NCBI GenBank assembly: GCA_030616505.1
Contig: JAUWXD010000010.1
Coordinates: 1 to 7,454, forward strand
Direction: 5' to 3'
Length of the DNA: 7,454 nt
From: Hadesarchaea archaeon
Lineage (GTDB): Archaea; Hadarchaeota; Hadarchaeia; Hadarchaeales; Hadarchaeaceae
Within the stretch, counting starts at the first letter, position 1. Every line of letters begins with the position of its first letter. Position numbers and translations under genes: made by a program. Below the pieces are notes generated by a model. The model was not told where the DNA came from. It saw only the letters and a program-made list of their open reading frames with translations, and did not search any database. Positions 6,127-7,454 of this stretch are shown piece by piece.

Positions 6127-7404
6127 CAGCCGCGTAATTTGTTGAGGTAAGGCCAGAGTTTCTACGCTGCCTATGGAGTAATCCTCTTGAATTGCGGCTC
6201 TCGCTTGGGTCGGATGAATATTAAGTTTTATTTCCTTGGTCCTACCGTGACGTCCCTTATTGACTATTTGCGCACGGATGACCCCCAGCATGTCCAACTC
6301 TGAAATCAAGTCGCTCACGCGGCGCTGTGTCAGTACGTCCAGTCCCCCCTGCTGACACAAATCCTGGTATGTTTCATACACGTCACCACTCACTATCCTG
6401 CGAGGAGTTCTCTCCACCAGCAACACGATGCTGTAAAGCACTAACTTTGACTGTGTGGGTAATGTCCTAATTATTTCAACCATATTGTTCTGCTCTATCC
6501 TCTCGTGCGCCCGTCTGACGTGCTCAAGTTTGACAACCTCCGCTCCCTCCCGCTCTGCAAGTTCTCCAGCGACACGGAGCAGATCCAAGGCCCGTCTGGC
6601 GTCGCCGTGTTCCCTAGCCGCATGAGCCGAACAAAGTTGAACCACGCCGCCGTCGAGTACCCCATCTGCAAAACTTATCTTGGCCCTTTTTTCCAAGATA
6701 TCCTTAAGTTGAAGCGCATTGTAAGCGGGAAATATCAACTCTTCCTCGCTGAGACTGCTTCGCACGCGGGGGTCTAAATATTCCATAAAGCTTGTGTCAT
6801 TTGATATGCCCACGATTGCAACTTTTGCGTTCTTTAAATCCGAATTCATCCGTGTCAGGTTGTAGAGAATCTCATCGCCACTTTTTTTCACCAACTTGTC
6901 TATCTCATCGAGTACTATCACTGCGAGCTGTCGATCTTCATCCAGCGCCTTGAAGAGACTACGGTAAACCTCGTCCGTCGGCCAGCCAGTCATGGGGACG
7001 CGCCTGGGAAGCTCGGCTGATTTTAAAAATTCCTCTCCACGACTATTCCTGAGTTTCTCCAAAAAAATATCAGAAAGATGTGCGAGTATCCGGTATTTGG
7101 TATTCACTATTTCACAGTTCAGATAAACTGCCCCTACCTTTAGCGGCGCGCGATTGCTGACGCGCTCGAGCTCCTTCACCACATATTTCACGCTCGCGGT
7201 CTTACCCGTCCCTGGCTTGCCGTAGATGAAAATGTTCGACGGAGTCTCTCCTCGCAACGGCGCCGCAAGTATCCGGGCGAGTTGGTGAATCTGCTCATCC
7301 CTGTGTGGCAGTTCCTCCGGTGTGTAGCTCGGACGCAGATACTCTCTGTTTTTAAATATCGGTCTCGTCTCCAGCAACGTGCTGAATAGACCCTCCGTGC
7401 TCAT
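6124..7404 (-). CDS. cdc6: Orc1/Cdc6 family replication initiator
   Basis: This is an origin recognition protein that binds origin repeats as an ATP-regulated AAA+ ATPase and recruits the MCM helicase. It has 426 residues, normal for archaeal Orc1/Cdc6. Visible parts, in order: an N-terminal YTPEELPHRDEQI segment typical of the family; Walker A GKPGTGKT (62-69); Walker B VIVLDEID (D166, E167); sensor 1 GISND (N202); the DPRVRSSLSEEEL segment with a candidate arginine finger (R213/R215); and sensor 2 GDARRALDLLR (R270/R271). A C-terminal winged helix covers about 310-400, with recognition-helix region RRVSDLISEL and the basic wing GRHGRTKEIKL. The ATPase is predicted to be active. The ATG at 7404 has the strong site GGAGGT at 7418-7413, 8 nt upstream. 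No TATA element is convincing in the 50 bp before it, so the operon probably begins further upstream. Whether this is the Orc1-1 or Orc1-2 type cannot be decided without alignment. Confidence 0.97.
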   Translation of the reverse strand: MSTEGLFSTLLETRPIFKNREYLRPSYTPEELPHRDEQIHQLARILAAPLRGETPSNIFIYGKPGTGKTASVKYVVKELERVSNRAPLKVGAVYLNCEIVNTKYRILAHLSDIFLEKLRNSRGEEFLKSAELPRRVPMTGWPTDEVYRSLFKALDEDRQLAVIVLDEIDKLVKKSGDEILYNLTRMNSDLKNAKVAIVGISNDTSFMEYLDPRVRSSLSEEELIFPAYNALQLKDILEKRAKISFADGVLDGGVVQLCSAHAAREHGDARRALDLLRVAGELAEREGAEVVKLEHVRRAHERIEQNNMVEIIRTLPTQSKLVLYSIVLLVERTPRRIVSGDVYETYQDLCQQGGLDVLTQRRVSDLISELDMLGVIRAQIVNKGRHGRTKEIKLNIHPTQARAAIQEDYSIGSVETLALPQQITRL

Positions 7405-7454
7405 TTTTTTCTACCTCCTCTCCAGCCTTCTCGAATAAGTCGCTCAGCCTTTGG
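7401..7454 (-). CDS. Probable 3' end of an upstream operon gene (partial, unidentified)
   Basis: From the right edge, one minus-strand frame is open for 17 codons (PKAERLIREGWRGGRKK, a basic tail). It ends in a TGA that shares ATGA with the orc1/cdc6 start, the overlap typical of operon neighbours. A second frame is also open, containing LSDLFEKAGEEVEK, but it would run 53 nt into orc1/cdc6 to a TAA at 7354-7352, so it is less likely. The third frame is closed by stops. Too little is visible to name a family. Confidence 0.4.
   Translation of the reverse strand, partial: PKAERLIREGWRGGRKK
7413..7418 (-). promoter_or_regulatory. Strong Shine-Dalgarno site of orc1/cdc6
   Basis: The minus strand reads GGAGGT, a perfect match to the anti-SD core, 8 nt before the ATG at 7404. 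An A-rich spacer separates the two. It is the strongest ribosome-binding site in the window. Confidence 0.8.

Overview
The window is a stretch of archaeal chromosome carrying a replication operon. It holds the two subunits of family D DNA polymerase (PolD: DP1 and DP2), an Orc1/Cdc6 origin-binding AAA+ protein, and a HAD-superfamily phosphatase between the two polymerase genes. All are on the minus strand, followed by a tRNA-Ser(CGA) gene on the same strand. PolD, Orc1/Cdc6, Shine-Dalgarno sites complementary to an archaeal 16S 3' end, and a tRNA with an encoded CCA together point to a PolD-using archaeon (euryarchaeal-type or another non-crenarchaeal lineage). I cannot name the genus. Base composition looks balanced and the coding density is very high.

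Layout in the direction of transcription (right to left): (1) 7454-7401, the probable 3' end of an upstream gene whose TGA overlaps the orc1/cdc6 ATG. (2) 7404-6124, orc1/cdc6. (3) 6113-4530, DP1, the exonuclease subunit. (4) 4537-3728, a HAD-IIA (NagD-like) phosphatase. (5) 3731-279, DP2, the catalytic subunit. (6) 241-154, tRNA-Ser(CGA). (7) 1-97, possibly the 3' end of a convergent plus-strand gene, with a short spacer between it and the tRNA.

The protein genes are packed tightly. The orc1/cdc6 stop codon lies inside the DP1 ribosome-binding site, DP1 and the phosphatase overlap by 8 nt, and the phosphatase stop overlaps the DP2 start. This suggests one mRNA with coupled translation. Reading the Shine-Dalgarno sites and family N-termini, I place the phosphatase and DP2 starts at TTG codons (4537 and 3731), downstream of the longest possible starts.

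Functionally the operon joins an initiator (Orc1/Cdc6, which binds origins and loads MCM) with a replicative polymerase: DP2 for synthesis and the PCNA contact, DP1 for 3'-5' proofreading. All expected catalytic motifs are intact, with no intein or frameshift. The phosphatase has no obvious replication role and is the main open question. I found no mobile element, CRISPR array, convincing origin repeat or clearly new system. The orc1/cdc6-PolD neighbourhood is a known archaeal arrangement.
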